A DNA stretch of 64,000 nt from Pseudomonas sp. P818 (lineage in GTDB: Bacteria > Pseudomonadota > Gammaproteobacteria > Pseudomonadales > Pseudomonadaceae). A program made the translations under genes and the position numbers. Position 1 is the stretch's first letter, and each line of letters opens with the position of its first letter. Below, piece by piece: positions 1-7,994 of the stretch. The notes beneath the pieces are model-generated. The model ran no database searches, was not told the DNA's origin, and saw nothing but the letters and a program-made list of their open reading frames with translations. The stretch is from assembly GCF_000418555.1 (NCBI RefSeq), contig NZ_ATKM01000001.1, positions 1 through 64,000 of the forward strand, given 5' to 3'.

Positions 1-3000
1 CCCCGGCGCCATAGGCCCCCGGCTTGGCGCCGAACACCCGCCAGCCGGCCTGACGCCGCGCCTCGGCTTCATCCAGGCCACCATCCTTGAGCGCCAGCGA
101 CTCGCGCCAGACCCGCGCCGACAGCGGGTTCATGTCTTCCGGCTCGTCCAGCTCGATCACCGCCTGCACGGCCTCGTCGAACAGGCGGATCAGGTTGCTG
201 AAGGCATCGCGGAAGAAGCCCGACACGCGCAGGGTGACATCCACCCGGGGGCGGCCCAACTGCTCCAGCGGCAACACCTCGAAACGCTCGACGCGCTGGC
301 TGCCCGGCTGCCATACCGGGCGCACGCCCATCAGCGCCAGGGCCTGGGCGATATCGTCGCCACCGGTGCGCATGGTCGCCGTGCCCCATACCGACAGGCC
401 GAGCTGGCGCAGGTGGTCGCCCTCGTCCTGCAGATGGCGTTCGAGCAGACGATCAGCCGCCTGCACGCCGAGGCGCCAGGCGGTCGGCGTGGGCAGATGG
501 CGTACGTCGACGGTGAAGAAGTTGCGCCCGGTGGGCAGCACATCGAGTCGCCCACGGCTCGGTGCGCCGCTCGGCCCGGCGGGCACGAAACGCCCTTCCA
601 GTGCCGCCAACAGGCCACCCATCTCGGCTTCGCCGCAGGCATCCAGCAACGGCGCGATATGCTCGGCCAGGCCGTCGAGAATCAGCGCCACCTCGGCGCC
701 AAAGGCTTCGCTGCACTCCCCTGCTAGGCGCTGTTCGATCAGCCTCAGCGCCAGCAGCTCCAGGCGCTCGCGGGTATCGCCGACGGTGCGCCACAGGCTG
801 TTATCCACAGTCATCAGCGCCTGTGGACGGGGCCCCGCCCAGGCCTGGCCCATATCGCAGTCCAGCGGATCTAGGCCCAGCTCCAGGCCGCGCGCCAGCG
901 CGCGCAGCAGGCTGGCATTGGCGCCCTGGCCATCGCCACGGGGGATGCGCAGCAACGCCAGCAGGGTGTCGCGGCGCAGTTGCCCGGCGGGCGACTCGCC
1001 GAACACATGCAGGCCGTCGCGGATCTGCGATTCCTTGAGGTCGCACAGGTAGGCATCGAGCTGCGGCAGCCAGCTGTCGGCATCGTCGTTGAGTTGCAGG
1101 CCCAGCTCGCGGTCGAGGCTGGCCTCGCGCACCTTGGCCAGGATCTCGCCGCGTAGCTCCACGGCGCGGCGCTGGTCGAGCTGGCTGGCGTCGTAGTACT
1201 CGTCGGCCAGGCGCTCCAGATCACGCAGCGGGCCATAGCTTTCGGCGCGGGTCAGCGGCGGCATCAGATGGTCGATGATCACCGCCTGGGTGCGGCGCTT
1301 GGCCTGCGCGCCCTCGCCCGGGTCGTTGACGATAAAGGGATAGATATTCGGCAGCGGGCCGATCAGCGCCTGCGGCCAGCAGCCCTCGGACAGGCCGACG
1401 CTCTTGCCCGGCAGCCATTCCAGATTGCCATGCTTGCCGACGTGGATCAGCGCATCGGCGGCGAAGGCCGTGCGCAGCCAGGCGTAGAAGGCGATATAGC
1501 CGTGCGGCGGCACCAGATCGGGGTCGTGATACACCGCCGCCGGGTCGAGCTGATAGCCGCGCGCCGGCTGGATGCCGACGAAGCACAGACCGAAGCGCAG
1601 GCCGGCGACCATCATCCGCCCGCTGCGGAACATGGGATCGTCCTGCGGCTCGCCCCAGCGCTCGCGCACTGCCTGCTGATTCTGCTCAGGCAGGCTGTGG
1701 AAAAACCGCAGATAGTCGTCCAGTGCCAGACTTTGCGCACAGGGCCGTGTATCCAGGCCATCCAGATCGTTGGTGACGCCGCCGAGCAGGCTGTGGACAA
1801 GTGCGGTGCCGCTGTCCGGCAGGTTATCCACCGGATAATCCTGGGCTTGCAGGGCGCGGAGGATATTCAGGGCGGCGGCGGGAGTATCCAGGCCCACGCC
1901 ATTGCCGATGCGACCATCACGGGTCGGGTAGTTGGCCAGGATCAGGCCGATTCGCTTTTGATCCTTTACTTTTATCGCCAGTTGGCACCAGTTACGTGCC
2001 AGTTCGGCGACGAAAGCCATGCCCGACTCATGGGCCTGATAGCACACCACATCGCTCTGGCTGCGTTCGCTGCGCCAGGCCAGGCCCTTGAAGCTGATGG
2101 CAGTGCCTATCAGCCGGCCATCCAGCTCCGGCAGCACCACATGCATGGCCAGGTCGCGCGAGCCCAGGCCCTGGGCGCTGGCCTGCCATTGCGCCTGATT
2201 GTCCAGCGAGCAGATGGCCTGCAGCACCGGGATCTCCCGGCGGAACACCCGCGCCTGCGGCGCCTCGGGGTTGGACAGGGCAAAGCCGGTGGTATTGATG
2301 ATCAGTGCGGCGTCAGTGTCATCCAGCCAGGCCTGCACCTGATCCAGACAGGCCGGCTCCTTCAGGCTGGCTACCGCAATCGGCAGCGGGTTGAGGCCCT
2401 GGTTGAACAGGTGCTGGCAGAAGGTATCGACGAAGGCGGTGTTCGCCGACTGCACATGGTTGCGGTAGAACAGCAGCGCCACCACAGGCGCGCCGGGTTG
2501 CCATTGCGCCTGCCAGTCGGCCAGCGCCGCCGGGCTGCGCCGCGGGTGATAGAGGCCGACGCGCGGCAGCGGTTGCGGCTCCTGCCAGCTGTCGTTGCGT
2601 CCCAGCCAGCGGTTGCCGATGCAGCGGAACAACTGGCGCGCGTTATCCAGCCCGCCCTGGCGCAAGTACTGCCAGAGGCGCTGGCTGTCCTCTTCGGCGA
2701 CGTTGCCGAGGGCGCTCAGCTGCGGGTCGGGCGCATCGTCGCCCGGCACCATGATCACCGTGGCGCCGCGCGCGCCCAGTTCCACCAGACGCTCGACCCC
2801 GTAGCGCCAGTAGCTGACCCCGCCATGCACCGAGATCAGGATGACCTTGGCATGCTGCAGCACCTGCTCGACGTAGTAGTCCACCGAGGCGTTGTTGCTC
2901 AATTGCGCCGGGCTGGCCAGGCGCAGGCTGGGGTAGTCGTCCGGCAGTTGCCGGGCGGCTTCGGCCAGCAGGGAAAGGTGCGAATCACCCGTGCACAGGA

Positions 3001-3085
3001 TCACCAGCTCGGCGGGCGTCTGACCGAGGTCGGCGATGCTGTCGGCCGGCAGTTGGGCGCCGGGCTGGGTGCGCAAAAGGTGCAT
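1..3085 (-). CDS. cobN: Cobaltochelatase subunit CobN (3' end beyond the window)
   Basis: This is the large subunit of the aerobic-pathway cobaltochelatase, which with CobS and CobT inserts cobalt into hydrogenobyrinate a,c-diamide using ATP. The frame is open from the ATG at 3085 to the left edge, giving about 1,028 residues. The family is usually near 1,250, so roughly the last 200 residues are missing. The protein begins MHLLRTQPG and carries typical CobN/magnesium-chelatase H stretches such as HVGKHGNLEWLPGK and SVHGGVSYWRYGVERL. It follows cobW on the same strand after a 92-bp gap holding a 23-bp inverted repeat. Both genes probably share the cobalamin riboswitch upstream of cobW. No strong ribosome site precedes the ATG. 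Confidence 0.95.
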   Translation of the reverse strand, partial: MHLLRTQPGAQLPADSIADLGQTPAELVILCTGDSHLSLLAEAARQLPDDYPSLRLASPAQLSNNASVDYYVEQVLQHAKVILISVHGGVSYWRYGVERLVELGARGATVIMVPGDDAPDPQLSALGNVAEEDSQRLWQYLRQGGLDNARQLFRCIGNRWLGRNDSWQEPQPLPRVGLYHPRRSPAALADWQAQWQPGAPVVALLFYRNHVQSANTAFVDTFCQHLFNQGLNPLPIAVASLKEPACLDQVQAWLDDTDAALIINTTGFALSNPEAPQARVFRREIPVLQAICSLDNQAQWQASAQGLGSRDLAMHVVLPELDGRLIGTAISFKGLAWRSERSQSDVVCYQAHESGMAFVAELARNWCQLAIKVKDQKRIGLILANYPTRDGRIGNGVGLDTPAAALNILRALQAQDYPVDNLPDSGTALVHSLLGGVTNDLDGLDTRPCAQSLALDDYLRFFHSLPEQNQQAVRERWGEPQDDPMFRSGRMMVAGLRFGLCFVGIQPARGYQLDPAAVYHDPDLVPPHGYIAFYAWLRTAFAADALIHVGKHGNLEWLPGKSVGLSEGCWPQALIGPLPNIYPFIVNDPGEGAQAKRRTQAVIIDHLMPPLTRAESYGPLRDLERLADEYYDASQLDQRRAVELRGEILAKVREASLDRELGLQLNDDADSWLPQLDAYLCDLKESQIRDGLHVFGESPAGQLRRDTLLALLRIPRGDGQGANASLLRALARGLELGLDPLDCDMGQAWAGPRPQALMTVDNSLWRTVGDTRERLELLALRLIEQRLAGECSEAFGAEVALILDGLAEHIAPLLDACGEAEMGGLLAALEGRFVPAGPSGAPSRGRLDVLPTGRNFFTVDVRHLPTPTAWRLGVQAADRLLERHLQDEGDHLRQLGLSVWGTATMRTGGDDIAQALALMGVRPVWQPGSQRVERFEVLPLEQLGRPRVDVTLRVSGFFRDAFSNLIRLFDEAVQAVIELDEPEDMNPLSARVWRESLALKDGGLDEAEARRQAGWRVFGAKPGAYGAG

Positions 3086-3111
3086 GTTCGTTCCGTGGGA
3101 GGGGCAAAATC

Positions 3112-3171
3112 GTGGGAGGGGCTTTAGCCGCGACGATCAGCAAACCCGGTCGCGGCTAAAGCCCCTCCCAC
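3112..3171. repeat. Perfect 23-bp inverted repeat between cobW and cobN
   Basis: Arms at 3112-3134 (starting GTGGGAGGGGCTTTAGCCGC) and 3149-3171 are exact reverse complements around a 14-nt loop. Another GTGGGAGGGGC copy sits just before it at 3095-3105. The form fits a pseudomonad REP-type extragenic palindrome. As RNA it would make a very stable hairpin that could lower expression of cobN relative to cobW. It lacks a T-run, so it is not a typical intrinsic terminator. Confidence 0.8.
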
Positions 3172-3177
3172 AATCAC

Positions 3178-4227
3178 TCAGGCCAACGCCGCCTTCAGCT
3201 CGGCCTCGATGGCCGCGCGGTCGAGCTGCTGGCCGATCAGCACCAGACGGCTGAGGCGCGGCTCGTCGGCCTGCCAGGCGCGGTCGAAGTGGCGGTCGAA
3301 GCGCTGGCCGACGCCCTGTACCAGCAGGCGCATCGGCTTGCCGGGAATGGCGGCGAAACCCTTGACCCGCAGGATGCCGTGTTTACCCACCGCGTCCTTC
3401 AATGCAGCCAGCAGGCGCGCCTCCTCGGCCTCCGGTAGTTCCACGTGGAACGAAGCGAATTCCTCGTGATCGTGATCCTCGTCTTCATCGTCATGATGGG
3501 TGCGACGGCCGTCGATATGCAGCTCGGTCTCGCTATTGAGGCCCAGCAGCACGTCCAGCGGCAGCTCGCCGCCGTGCGCCTCGATCACCTTGACCGCCGG
3601 CGGCAGTTCCTCGGCCACCTCGGCGCGCACCGCGGCCAGCGCCTCGGCATCGAGCAGGTCGGCCTTGTTGAGGATCACCAGGTCGGCGCTGGCCAGCTGG
3701 TCAGCGAACAGTTCATGCAGCGGCGACTCGTGGTCGAGGTTGGGGTCGAGCTGGCGCTGCGCGTCCACCTGATCGGGGAAGGCGGCGAAGGTGCCGGCGA
3801 GCACCGCCGGGCTGTCGACCACGGTGATCACCGCGTCGACCGTGCAGGCATTGCGGATTTCCGGCCAGTTGAAGGCCTGCACCAGCGGCTTGGGCAGGGC
3901 CAGGCCGGAGGTCTCGATCAGGATATGGTCGAGGTCGCCACGACGCGCCACCAGCTCGCGCATCACCGGGAAGAACTCTTCCTGCACGGTGCAGCACAGG
4001 CAGCCGTTGGCCAGCTCGAAGACCCGGCCGTTGGCCTCTTCCTCGCTGCAGCCGATGGAGCACTGCTTGAGAATCTCGCCGTCGATGCCCAACTCGCCGA
4101 ACTCGTTGACGATCACCGCGATACGGCGGCCTTCGGCATGGGCCAGCAGGTGGCGCAGCAGGGTGGTTTTACCGGCACCGAGGAAACCGGTGACGATGGT
4201 GACGGGCAGTTTGGCGAGGGTTTGCAT
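3178..4227 (-). CDS. cobW: CobW family GTP-binding cobalt-handling protein
   Basis: This is a COG0523 G3E GTPase of 349 residues, thought to deliver or insert cobalt for cobalamin synthesis. The P-loop is GFLGAGKTT (residues 14-22) and the metal-binding GCLCC motif is present. An acidic, histidine-rich linker (HHDDEDEDHDHEE) precedes the C-terminal CobW domain. The ATG at 4227 gives the standard N-terminus MQTLAKLPVT; the frame stays open upstream to 4323 but that part overlaps the riboswitch side and lacks family sequence. The gene lies between the cobalamin riboswitch and cobN on the same strand, so it should be repressed by adenosylcobalamin. A 14-bp parS-like palindrome lies inside it at 3438-3451. 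Confidence 0.95.
   Translation of the reverse strand: MQTLAKLPVTIVTGFLGAGKTTLLRHLLAHAEGRRIAVIVNEFGELGIDGEILKQCSIGCSEEEANGRVFELANGCLCCTVQEEFFPVMRELVARRGDLDHILIETSGLALPKPLVQAFNWPEIRNACTVDAVITVVDSPAVLAGTFAAFPDQVDAQRQLDPNLDHESPLHELFADQLASADLVILNKADLLDAEALAAVRAEVAEELPPAVKVIEAHGGELPLDVLLGLNSETELHIDGRRTHHDDEDEDHDHEEFASFHVELPEAEEARLLAALKDAVGKHGILRVKGFAAIPGKPMRLLVQGVGQRFDRHFDRAWQADEPRLSRLVLIGQQLDRAAIEAELKAALA
3438..3451. other. parS-like palindrome inside cobW
   Basis: GTTCCACGTGGAAC is the central 14 bp of the Pseudomonas parS sequence TGTTCCACGTGGAACA; both outer bases differ (A and G instead of T and A). It lies about 38 kb from the two perfect parS sites in recF. It may be a weak secondary ParB site. 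No ParB binding can be shown from sequence. Confidence 0.5.
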
Positions 4228-4335
4228 GAAAGGCCCCGTGGCGACGATGAGTTCGGCGGACGGGTACGGGCAGACAGGCACACCTGAGCGTGCTGGCCGC
4301 AGCGGAACACCCCGTCCGAGCAATTGGCTGACGAA

Positions 4336-4510
4336 ACGAGGCAGGTCTCCTGGCTCACGGCTCGCGCGGCGCGCATCCCTTCACCTTCCCGCCAGTTGGC
4401 AGTGGTCTAACGAAGGGCATAACCGTTCACAGTTGCGGGGGCAGCCAGGGCATCGACCCTGTTCCCTCTTAGCTTCGCCGCGCTTCGGCGGCGAAGAACC
4501 TCGAAAGCGA
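4336..4510 (-). ncRNA. Cobalamin (AdoCbl) riboswitch
   Basis: Read on the minus strand, this leader shows the conserved blocks of the cobalamin riboswitch in order: GGTTC near 4500, then AAGAGGGAAC, the GCTGCCCCCGCAACTGTGA block, the CCACTG...GCGGGAAGG B12-box segment, and the closing GAGCCAGGAGACCTGCC near 4339-4355. It ends about 110 nt before the cobW start. It should lower cobW and cobN expression when adenosylcobalamin is plentiful. The ends are approximate. Confidence 0.92.
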
Positions 4511-4604
4511 GAAGGCTACGCAGGCCGCGGCGGCCGGTCAATCGCGGTTGACCGCTGACAGGTGCCATGATGAGCTACGCCACCGCTCAGCCCGAATACC
4601 GCTC

Positions 4605-5042
4605 ATGTTGCCGACTGCCTCCGCCCCCCCATACGCCTCACCGATACAGGTCGTCGCCGGGCTGGGTTGCCGCCGCGGCTGCAGCCGGGACGAGCTCCTC
4701 GAACTGCTTATCCACAGCCTGGTTCGACATGAGCTGACGTTGAACAATCTGGCCGGCCTGGCCAGCATCGCCCACAAGCGCGAGGAAGCCGGCTTGCACG
4801 ACCTGGCCGAATATCTGGGCCTGGAGCTAGTGTTCTTTTCGCCTGAGCAACTGGCTGGCTATCAGACGCCGACAGTCGCCAGCGCCCTTAGCCAAGCCAC
4901 CACCGGCAGCCCCGCCGTAGCCGAGCCTTGCGCATTGGCCTTGGCAGCGCGCATGGGAGCCTTCGCCCACTTACTTGGCGAGAAAGACCGCAGCGCCAGC
5001 GCCACCTGTGCGCTGGCCACCTTCACCGATACGAGCATCTAG
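4605..5042 (+). CDS. cobE: CobE/CbiG C-terminal domain cobalamin biosynthesis protein
   Basis: The 145-residue protein matches CobE, equivalent to the CbiG C-terminal domain, with the N-terminal signature VAGLGCRRGCSRDELLELL, a KREEAGLHDLAEYLGLEL core and a C-terminal AEPCALALAA segment. Its exact role in the aerobic pathway is unclear; it is linked genetically to precorrin methylation. The ATG at 4605 was chosen because family sequence begins soon after. An upstream in-frame ATG at 4548 would add 19 residues that do not look like the family, and neither start has a clear ribosome site. It is divergent from the riboswitch-cobW-cobN unit. In P. aeruginosa cobM follows directly; here another gene intervenes. 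Confidence 0.88.
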   Translation: MLPTASAPPYASPIQVVAGLGCRRGCSRDELLELLIHSLVRHELTLNNLAGLASIAHKREEAGLHDLAEYLGLELVFFSPEQLAGYQTPTVASALSQATTGSPAVAEPCALALAARMGAFAHLLGEKDRSASATCALATFTDTSI

Positions 5043-5044
5043 CC

Positions 5045-5590
5045 ATGGATTACTTCGAGAACGTTATCAAGACTTTGCTTGAAGGCGAGGGATATTGGGT
5101 ACGCCAATCCTTCAAGGTCAATCTCACCAAGGAAGAGAAAAGGGAAGTTGGCAAACATTCTATCCCTCGTCCCGAAATCGACTTACTGGCTTACAAGCCT
5201 AATGAAAACAGGCTGCTGGCGTTTGAAGCAAAGTCGTTTCTAGACTCGCCCGGCGTCAGACTCTCATGCCTCAATGAGAACCACGAAATCCCTGAAGGCA
5301 AGTACAAGCTATTTACCTGCGAAAATTACCGAAAGATCGTTTTTAAACGACTCAAACAGGACCTGATCGACTGCGGGATGGGTAACGGCGGCACTGAGAT
5401 AGTTCTAGGGCTCGCTGCCGGCAAGGTCTACCAGTCTAAGAACTCCGAAATCAAAGAACTGTTTTCCCGGAACGGCTGGCTGTTCTGGTCGCCTGAGGAT
5501 ATCCGCAGCAAAGTGATTGATCTTGCTAAGCGTGGCTATGAGAACGAGCCAGCCATAATCACTGCGAAAATCCTGATGCGCCAACCGTGA
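5045..5590 (+). CDS. PD-(D/E)XK nuclease-like protein inserted between cobE and cobM
   Basis: I do not recognise this 181-residue protein as a named family. It contains RPEIDLLAYK followed by RLLAFEAKSF: an acidic residue at the end of one strand and an E-x-K on the next, which is the usual layout of a PD-(D/E)XK nuclease core. The base composition is visibly lower in GC and the codon use less biased than in cobE and cobM on either side, which suggests horizontal transfer. It starts 2 nt after the cobE stop and ends 28 nt before cobM, so it is probably co-transcribed with both. A link to cobalamin is unlikely; a DNA-processing or defence role is possible. Confidence 0.7.
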   Translation: MDYFENVIKTLLEGEGYWVRQSFKVNLTKEEKREVGKHSIPRPEIDLLAYKPNENRLLAFEAKSFLDSPGVRLSCLNENHEIPEGKYKLFTCENYRKIVFKRLKQDLIDCGMGNGGTEIVLGLAAGKVYQSKNSEIKELFSRNGWLFWSPEDIRSKVIDLAKRGYENEPAIITAKILMRQP

Positions 5591-5618
5591 AAAGCCGTGA
5601 ATTTGTCGAGCACATCAA

Positions 5619-6374
5619 ATGACCGTCTACTTTATCGGCGCCGGCCCCGGCGACCCCGAGCTGATCACCGTCAAGGGCCAGCGCCTGATCCGTTCGTGTC
5701 CGGTGATCCTCTATGCCGGCTCGCTGGTGCCCGAAGCGGTGCTGCAGGGCCACAAAGCCGAACAGGTGGTGAACACGGCCGAGCTGAATCTTGGGGAAAT
5801 CATCACCCTGCTGCATCAGGCCCATAAGCGCGGCCAGGACGTGGCCCGGGTGCATTCCGGTGACCCTTCGCTGTATGGCGCCATCGGCGAGCAGATTCGC
5901 GAACTGCGTACCCTGGGCATTCCGTTCGAGATCGTCCCGGGCGTCACCGCCACCGCCGCCTGCGCGGCGCTGCTGGAATCCGAGCTGACGCTGCCGGGTA
6001 TCGCCCAGACGGTGATCCTTACCCGCTATGGCACCACCTCGCCAATGCCCGAGGGCGAACAGCTGCATGACCTGGCCAGGCACCGCGCAACCATGGCCAT
6101 CCACCTTGGTGTGCGCCAACTGCCGGCTATCGTCAGCGAATTGCTGCCGCACTATGGCGCCGACTGCCCCATTGCAGTTATCCACAGGGCCAGTTGGCCG
6201 GATCAGGACTGGGTACTGGGCACCCTGGCCGATATCGAGGAGAGAGTGGCTGCCAAGGGCTTTCGTCGCACGGCATTGATCCTTGTTGGGCGGGTGCTCG
6301 ATCCCGGTGCGTTTGCAGAGTCGGCGCTATACGACGCCACTCATCGCCATCTTTTCCGTCCCGGCACTCATTGA
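5619..6374 (+). CDS. cobM: Precorrin-4 C11-methyltransferase
   Basis: This 251-residue SAM-dependent methyltransferase adds the C11 methyl group to precorrin-4 in the aerobic cobalamin pathway. It has the tetrapyrrole methylase N-terminal glycine motif (VYFIGAGPGDPELITVKG), the YAGSLVPEAVL segment typical of CobM/CbiF, a GDPSLYGA motif and the PGVTATAACAALL motif. The length is normal for the family. The ATG at 5619 follows a 28-nt gap after the nuclease-like insert. It completes a cobE-cobM pair that is adjacent in relatives. A perfect TTATCCACA DnaA box lies in the coding sequence at 6178-6186. Confidence 0.96.
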   Translation: MTVYFIGAGPGDPELITVKGQRLIRSCPVILYAGSLVPEAVLQGHKAEQVVNTAELNLGEIITLLHQAHKRGQDVARVHSGDPSLYGAIGEQIRELRTLGIPFEIVPGVTATAACAALLESELTLPGIAQTVILTRYGTTSPMPEGEQLHDLARHRATMAIHLGVRQLPAIVSELLPHYGADCPIAVIHRASWPDQDWVLGTLADIEERVAAKGFRRTALILVGRVLDPGAFAESALYDATHRHLFRPGTH

Positions 6375-6401
6375 GCCTGGCGAGAAACCGTACAGTTCGC
6401 T

Positions 6402-6426
6402 GAAAGCCTTACCAAATAAGGCTTTC
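6402..6426. terminator. Hairpin downstream of cobM
   Basis: GAAAGCCTTA (6402-6411) and TAAGGCTTTC (6417-6426) form a perfect 10-bp stem with a 5-nt loop, 28 nt after the cobM stop. There is no long T-run, so termination is possible but unproven. The stem matches a hairpin between fha1 and tssA (63351-63375). Confidence 0.5.
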
Positions 6427-6595
6427 AAAGACTTATCAACAAGATAGCCAAGCTGTTATCCAAGCGCTCTGTGGATAGCGGACATGTTAGCGAGCAGTTT
6501 CTGTACAAGTCGCTGAAAGCCCCTATTTACGAGGCCTACAGCGAGGTGTCACGAGGATATCCACATGTTGATCCACGGCAACTGTGAGCAACTGT
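6427..6595. other. Non-coding stretch with DnaA-box-like sequences
   Basis: I see no gene between cobM and the small convergent gene at 6596. The stretch holds several near matches to TTATCCACA: TTATCAACA near 6432, TGTGGATAG at 6470-6478 and ATATCCACA near 6556. It also repeats the TCGCTGAAAGCC string found before the cobM hairpin (6398 and again near 6512). Confidence 0.4.
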
Positions 6596-6826
6596 TCAGA
6601 GCTGCACTTCGACCCGCTTGATACCCAGAAGTCGCAGCTCCGGTATCACTTCATCCAGGCTGGCAAAGGTTTCTACCTGCTCGGTTTCATCCACCAGAAA
6701 GAAGCTGCGGCCGGCCTCTTTCTTGAAAAACACGATCCACTCGGCGGTGTTGGCCGGATTAGCCATGATCTGGGTATCGAATAGAACGCCCTCGGCCGTT
6801 CTGCGTTTTACATCTGCGCGCTTCAT
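6596..6826 (-). CDS. Small hypothetical protein
   Basis: I do not recognise this 76-residue protein (MKRADVKRRTAEGVLFDTQ...GIKRVEVQL). The start is well supported: AGGAG lies 6 nt upstream of the ATG at 6826. The N-terminus is basic, the middle has the aromatic patch AEWIVFFKKEAGRSFFLVDE, and the C-terminal half could form an alternating strand-helix fold. There is no signal peptide or membrane segment. It is convergent with cobM and divergent from the ParD-like gene. A DNA-binding or regulatory role is possible but not shown. Confidence 0.6.
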   Translation of the reverse strand: MKRADVKRRTAEGVLFDTQIMANPANTAEWIVFFKKEAGRSFFLVDETEQVETFASLDEVIPELRLLGIKRVEVQL

Positions 6827-6957
6827 CCGCTCTCCTGTTCAAGCCTTGCTCGGGCCCGCTTGCGCACTCCTGGCAGACGGGCAGCTCTAGTGTAAAGGAT
6901 GAGAGAGTCGCCTTTGTCCTGCTACTGATGCTGGTGGATCGAACCCGTCCGTGTTTA

Positions 6958-6972
6958 TATATGATTCATATA
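6958..6972. promoter_or_regulatory. 15-bp palindrome upstream of the ParD-like gene
   Basis: TATATGA-T-TCATATA is a perfect palindrome in an AT-rich patch 23 bp before the ATG at 6996. A related half (ACATATA) follows at 6978. Its position fits an operator for the DNA-binding ParD-like protein encoded next. Confidence 0.5.
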
Positions 6973-6995
6973 CGAAACATATAAAGGATACCAGT

Positions 6996-7208
6996 ATGGG
7001 CATCGTCAATATCGATGATGAGCTGCATGACCAAATCCGCCGTGCGAGCAGCGTCTCGGGCCGTTCCATCAATGCCCAGGCGGGCTTCTGGATTCGCATC
7101 GGCATGCTCTGCGAAATGAATCCGACGCTGAGCTTCAATGAGGTGATGGCCGCCGAGCTGCGCGCGGCCGGCGTGGCGGTACCGCCGCGTATGGCGGACG
7201 CGTCATGA
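6996..7208 (+). CDS. ParD-like family protein, coupled to map
   Basis: The 70-residue protein (MGIVNIDDELHDQIRRASSVSGRSINAQAGFWIRIGM...) resembles the ribbon-helix-helix ParD-like family: a short strand, then two helices with a conserved SRSINAQ-type turn. The ATG at 6996 has AAAGGA 7 nt upstream; an earlier in-frame start at 6951 lies within the palindromic region and is less likely. Its stop overlaps the map start by 4 nt (ATGA), so the two are translationally coupled. There is no ParE toxin gene, so classical toxin-antitoxin function is doubtful. It may regulate this map copy. Confidence 0.8.
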   Translation: MGIVNIDDELHDQIRRASSVSGRSINAQAGFWIRIGMLCEMNPTLSFNEVMAAELRAAGVAVPPRMADAS

Positions 7209-7984
7209 GCAAGACGCCCGAACAGATCGCTCTGATGGCGGAGTCCGGCAGATTGCTCGCGTCCGTGTTCGGCTATCTGGATCGCCTGGATTTGCTCGGC
7301 ATGTCCACTCTGCAAGTCAACGACCTTGTGGATAAGTACATCGTGGAGGAACTTAAGGCACGTCCGGCGAGCAAAGGGCAGTATGGTTTCGCCTACGCCA
7401 TGAACACGTCGCGCAACGAAGTGGTGTGCCATGGCGTACCCAGCGCCGACGATATCCTGCGCGACGGCGATCTGGTGAATTTCGATATCACCCTGGAAAA
7501 GAACGGCTACATCGCCGATTCGAGCAAGACCTACCCGATCGGCGAGGTGTCGGACCAGGCTCGTCAACTGGCCCGAGTGACCTATGAAGCGATGTGCGAG
7601 GGCATCGCAGCCGTGAGGCCAGGCGCCCGCCTCGGCGATATCGGCCATGCCATCGAACGGCACGCTCGTGCCCACGGCTATTCGGTGGTTCGCGACTACT
7701 GCGGCCACGGTATTGGCCGGGAAATGCACGAACCACCGGAAGTGCTGCACTGGGGCAAAGCCGGCACCGGCCTGACGCTGCGCGAAGGCATGACCTTCAC
7801 CATCGAGCCCATGCTCAACCAGGGCAAGGCGGATGTCCGTACCCTGCGCGACGGCTGGACGGTGGTGACCTGCGACGGCCAGCTCTCGGCGCAGTTCGAA
7901 CACACCGTGGCGGTCACCCGAGACGGCGTTCGCGTGCTTACGCTGCGCCCGGAAGAGCTGCACCTGAGCAGCGTTTCGGCGTGA
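7205..7984 (+). CDS. map: Type I methionine aminopeptidase
   Basis: This cytoplasmic dimetal enzyme of 259 residues removes the initiator methionine from new proteins. The metal ligands of the family are all visible: D in VNFDIT, D in IADSSK, H in CGHGIG, E in TIEPM and E in QFEHT. The substrate-pocket histidine in VVCHGVP is also present. Initiation overlaps the ParD-like gene by 4 nt. Pseudomonads usually carry another map next to rpsB, so this is probably an accessory copy; that part is inference. A bidirectional terminator follows immediately. Confidence 0.95.
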   Translation: MSKTPEQIALMAESGRLLASVFGYLDRLDLLGMSTLQVNDLVDKYIVEELKARPASKGQYGFAYAMNTSRNEVVCHGVPSADDILRDGDLVNFDITLEKNGYIADSSKTYPIGEVSDQARQLARVTYEAMCEGIAAVRPGARLGDIGHAIERHARAHGYSVVRDYCGHGIGREMHEPPEVLHWGKAGTGLTLREGMTFTIEPMLNQGKADVRTLRDGWTVVTCDGQLSAQFEHTVAVTRDGVRVLTLRPEELHLSSVSA

Positions 7985-7994
7985 TAGAAACGCA

